A stretch of DNA of 64,000 bases from an uncultured Allomuricauda sp. (GTDB lineage: Bacteria; Bacteroidota; Bacteroidia; Flavobacteriales; Flavobacteriaceae): contig NZ_CANLYK010000001.1 in the NCBI RefSeq assembly GCF_947495325.1, forward strand, positions 186,001 through 250,000, written 5' to 3'. A program made the translations under genes and the position numbers. The stretch's first letter is position 1. Each line of letters opens with the position of its first letter. Below the pieces are notes generated by a model that was given only the letters and a program-made list of their open reading frames with translations, did no database searches and was not told the origin of the DNA. This document shows, piece after piece, positions 62,388-64,000 of this stretch.

Positions 62388-64000
62388 TTGGCTATTCTGC
62401 TAATAATGGTATTGGGCTCTTTAATACTTTCAATTCCAGTGGTACAGACCAGGATGGCCAAATATGCCACAAAAACCATTAATGAGGAATTTGGCACGAA
62501 TATTTTCATAGATCGCCTTAGTCTGTCCCTGTTCAATTTAAATACCGGAATCAAGGGTATTTATGTAGAAGATTATAAAAAGGATACGCTGGCCTACATC
62601 CAAAAACTGTCTACCTCTATTTTAAACTTAAGGAATATGGCCAATGGCGAAATGAAGTTTGGCGATATTGAGGTTGATGGACTTTTTTTTAATTTAAAAA
62701 CCTACAAGGGTGAAAGAGATACCAATCTGGATGTCTTTGTGGATAAATTGGATGATGGAAAACCGAGAGCGCCAGGAACGCCACCTTTTTTTATGTCTTC
62801 GGATGAAATACAGATTTCAGAAGGACGATTCAAACTTTCCGATGAGAATGATGAAGTTGAGGAAATACTGAACTTTACGGATTTGAGTATACTGGCAACC
62901 GATTTTCAAATTTTGGGGCCTGAGGTTACCCTTGGTGTTGAAAATTTATCATTCTTGAGCAAAAGAGGTATTCGATTGGAAAATCTTTCAACGGACTTTA
63001 AGTATACCAAACAGCAAATGCGTTTTGACTCCTTACGAATCAAAACCAAAGAATCGGCACTCAAAGGAGGCTTGGTTTTTAATTATAACAGAGAGGATTT
63101 TTCAGATTTTTTAAATAAAGTAAAAGTTGACGCTGCATTTACTGAATCCACAGTTTCCCTAAATGACATCAATACATTTTATAATGAGTTTGGTACGGGC
63201 AAAGAAGTTTTGTTTTCTGGAAAAATGACCGGGGTGCTTAACGGACTAAACGTTAAAGAGTTATTCGTCCAAACTGAAAATACGGGTATTCGGGGCGATT
63301 TTGAGTTTGATAATATGTTCAGTGACCAAGCTCCTTTTATTATGCGCGGCGAAATCAATAATATTACCTCTAGCTATTATCAGCTAAGATCATTGTTGCC
63401 CAATCTTCTTGGGAAAAATATACCTTCTTCTGTTCAAAAACTGGGTCAGTTTACAATTCGGGGAGATGCTGAGGTTACCGAGACCTCCTTGGATGTCCAG
63501 ATTAATTTGAATACCGCAATTGGCAATAGTTATACTGATTTGCAGATGACCAATATTCAAACCATCGATGATGCATCGTACAGAGGGTTTATATCCCTCA
63601 TTGATTTTGATTTGGGAAGTTTTATCGAGAATAAACAATTGGGAAAGGCCAGTCTGGATGTAAATGTTGAAGGAAAAGGTTTTATAGCGGAATACCTGAA
63701 TACAGAAGTGATAGGAGAGGTGTATAAGTTAGAGTTTAACGATTATGAATACAACAATCTAAAAGTCTCGGGAATTCTGAAAGAAAAACTGTTCGATGGC
63801 AATCTAGTTAGTAGAGATGAAAATATTCAGTTTGATTTTAAGGGATTGGCAGATTTTGGAGAGAACTCCAATAATTTCAATTTTATTGCTTCCGTTGCCC
63901 ATGCGGATTTAAAAAAGCTGAATTTTATTAATGACAGTATTTCCATTTTCAAAGGTGATTTAAATATGGACATTACGGGAAATACCTTGGACAATATTGA
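62388..64000 (+). CDS. tamB: TamB/AsmA-like translocation and assembly module protein, 5' part
   Basis: Open to the window end; only the N-terminal ~535 residues are present. A membrane anchor ('LGSLILSIPVVQ') is followed by 'KYATKTINEEFGTNIFIDRL' and repeated beta segments, the AsmA/TamB N-terminal layout ('...v...L..+.y.+.i.id.+.l.l.+..++.i.+.+.d'). Bacteroidota TamB proteins of ~1500 aa span the periplasm and help lipid or outer-membrane-protein transport. The start is uncertain: a TTG (62388) and an ATG (62406) are in frame, but the basic stretch expected at the N-terminus (RKLRKILLRF) lies upstream, reading from an ATC at 62352; an in-frame TAA at 62343 precedes it. Confidence 0.82.
   Translation, partial: MAILLIMVLGSLILSIPVVQTRMAKYATKTINEEFGTNIFIDRLSLSLFNLNTGIKGIYVEDYKKDTLAYIQKLSTSILNLRNMANGEMKFGDIEVDGLFFNLKTYKGERDTNLDVFVDKLDDGKPRAPGTPPFFMSSDEIQISEGRFKLSDENDEVEEILNFTDLSILATDFQILGPEVTLGVENLSFLSKRGIRLENLSTDFKYTKQQMRFDSLRIKTKESALKGGLVFNYNREDFSDFLNKVKVDAAFTESTVSLNDINTFYNEFGTGKEVLFSGKMTGVLNGLNVKELFVQTENTGIRGDFEFDNMFSDQAPFIMRGEINNITSSYYQLRSLLPNLLGKNIPSSVQKLGQFTIRGDAEVTETSLDVQINLNTAIGNSYTDLQMTNIQTIDDASYRGFISLIDFDLGSFIENKQLGKASLDVNVEGKGFIAEYLNTEVIGEVYKLEFNDYEYNNLKVSGILKEKLFDGNLVSRDENIQFDFKGLADFGENSNNFNFIASVAHADLKKLNFINDSISIFKGDLNMDITGNTLDNI

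Noticed and set aside
62216-62554. Minus-strand open frame of 112 aa upstream of tsaD
   Set aside because: It overlaps both tsaD and the tamB-like coding start in other frames and has no coding character of its own.

Overview
The window looks like a chromosomal segment of a marine Flavobacteriaceae member (Bacteroidota; Muricauda/Allomuricauda-like by general flavour, genus not proven). Support: AT-rich intergenic DNA, few Shine-Dalgarno sites, a TAnnTTTG-type -7 box, DUF6443-style Rhs proteins with FN3 neighbours, palindromic GATTTCTC/CGAAATGAC repeats, and the block tamB-tsaD-rsmE-DUF4159-AI-2E-methyltransferase. All calls come from reading the sequence and translations; no database search was run.

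Region 1 (1-17.37 kb) is the right part of a prophage. It has a Mu-like contractile-tail module (baseplate J-like end, gp48/YmfQ-like, two fibre paralogues, gpZ-like, gpN-like, gp44-like hub, gp45-like spike), then a lambda-type gpW-like connector and portal. Three large fibre/tailspike-like proteins with N-terminal signal peptides follow, then a lysis cassette. It ends in a 42-nt 3' fragment of a tRNA-Arg(TCT) gene with a downstream terminator, i.e. the right attachment site. The intact tRNA should lie left of the window.

Region 2 (17.4-44.7 kb) is an accessory region lying between that tRNA fragment and a second, decayed copy of the same fragment (44655-44695). It holds two halves of a type II secretion-like (T2SS) machine. 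The minus-strand half (18.7-25.0 kb) has GspM/L-like, secretin, GspE ATPase, prepilin peptidase and major pseudopilin. The plus-strand half (39.5-44.6 kb) has two lipoproteins, a GspC-like clamp, GspK/I/J-like pseudopilins and GspF. Between them sits a plus-strand polymorphic-toxin cassette: two proteins sharing a C-terminal coiled-coil domain, an exported Rhs protein with a PD-(D/E)XK-like nuclease tip, a probable immunity protein and an exported SpvB/TcB-like Rhs half-protein. A repeat-rich zone follows, with a regulator, a beta-barrel protein and several unknowns. The arrangement suggests, but does not prove, that the Sec-exported Rhs proteins are cargo of the flanking secretion machine.

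Region 3 (44.7-52.7 kb) is a minus-strand signalling operon: a 1661-aa hybrid kinase with PAS/GAF and three receiver domains, CheR, CheB, and a REC-HK-REC kinase.

Region 4 (52.9-64 kb) is core-type: a DUF4212/sodium-solute symporter pair, an esterase lipoprotein and VanX-like dipeptidase, a methyltransferase/AI-2E/DUF4159 operon, a DUF1223 protein, rsmE, a TfoX-N protein, tsaD and the start of a divergent tamB-like gene that runs off the window.
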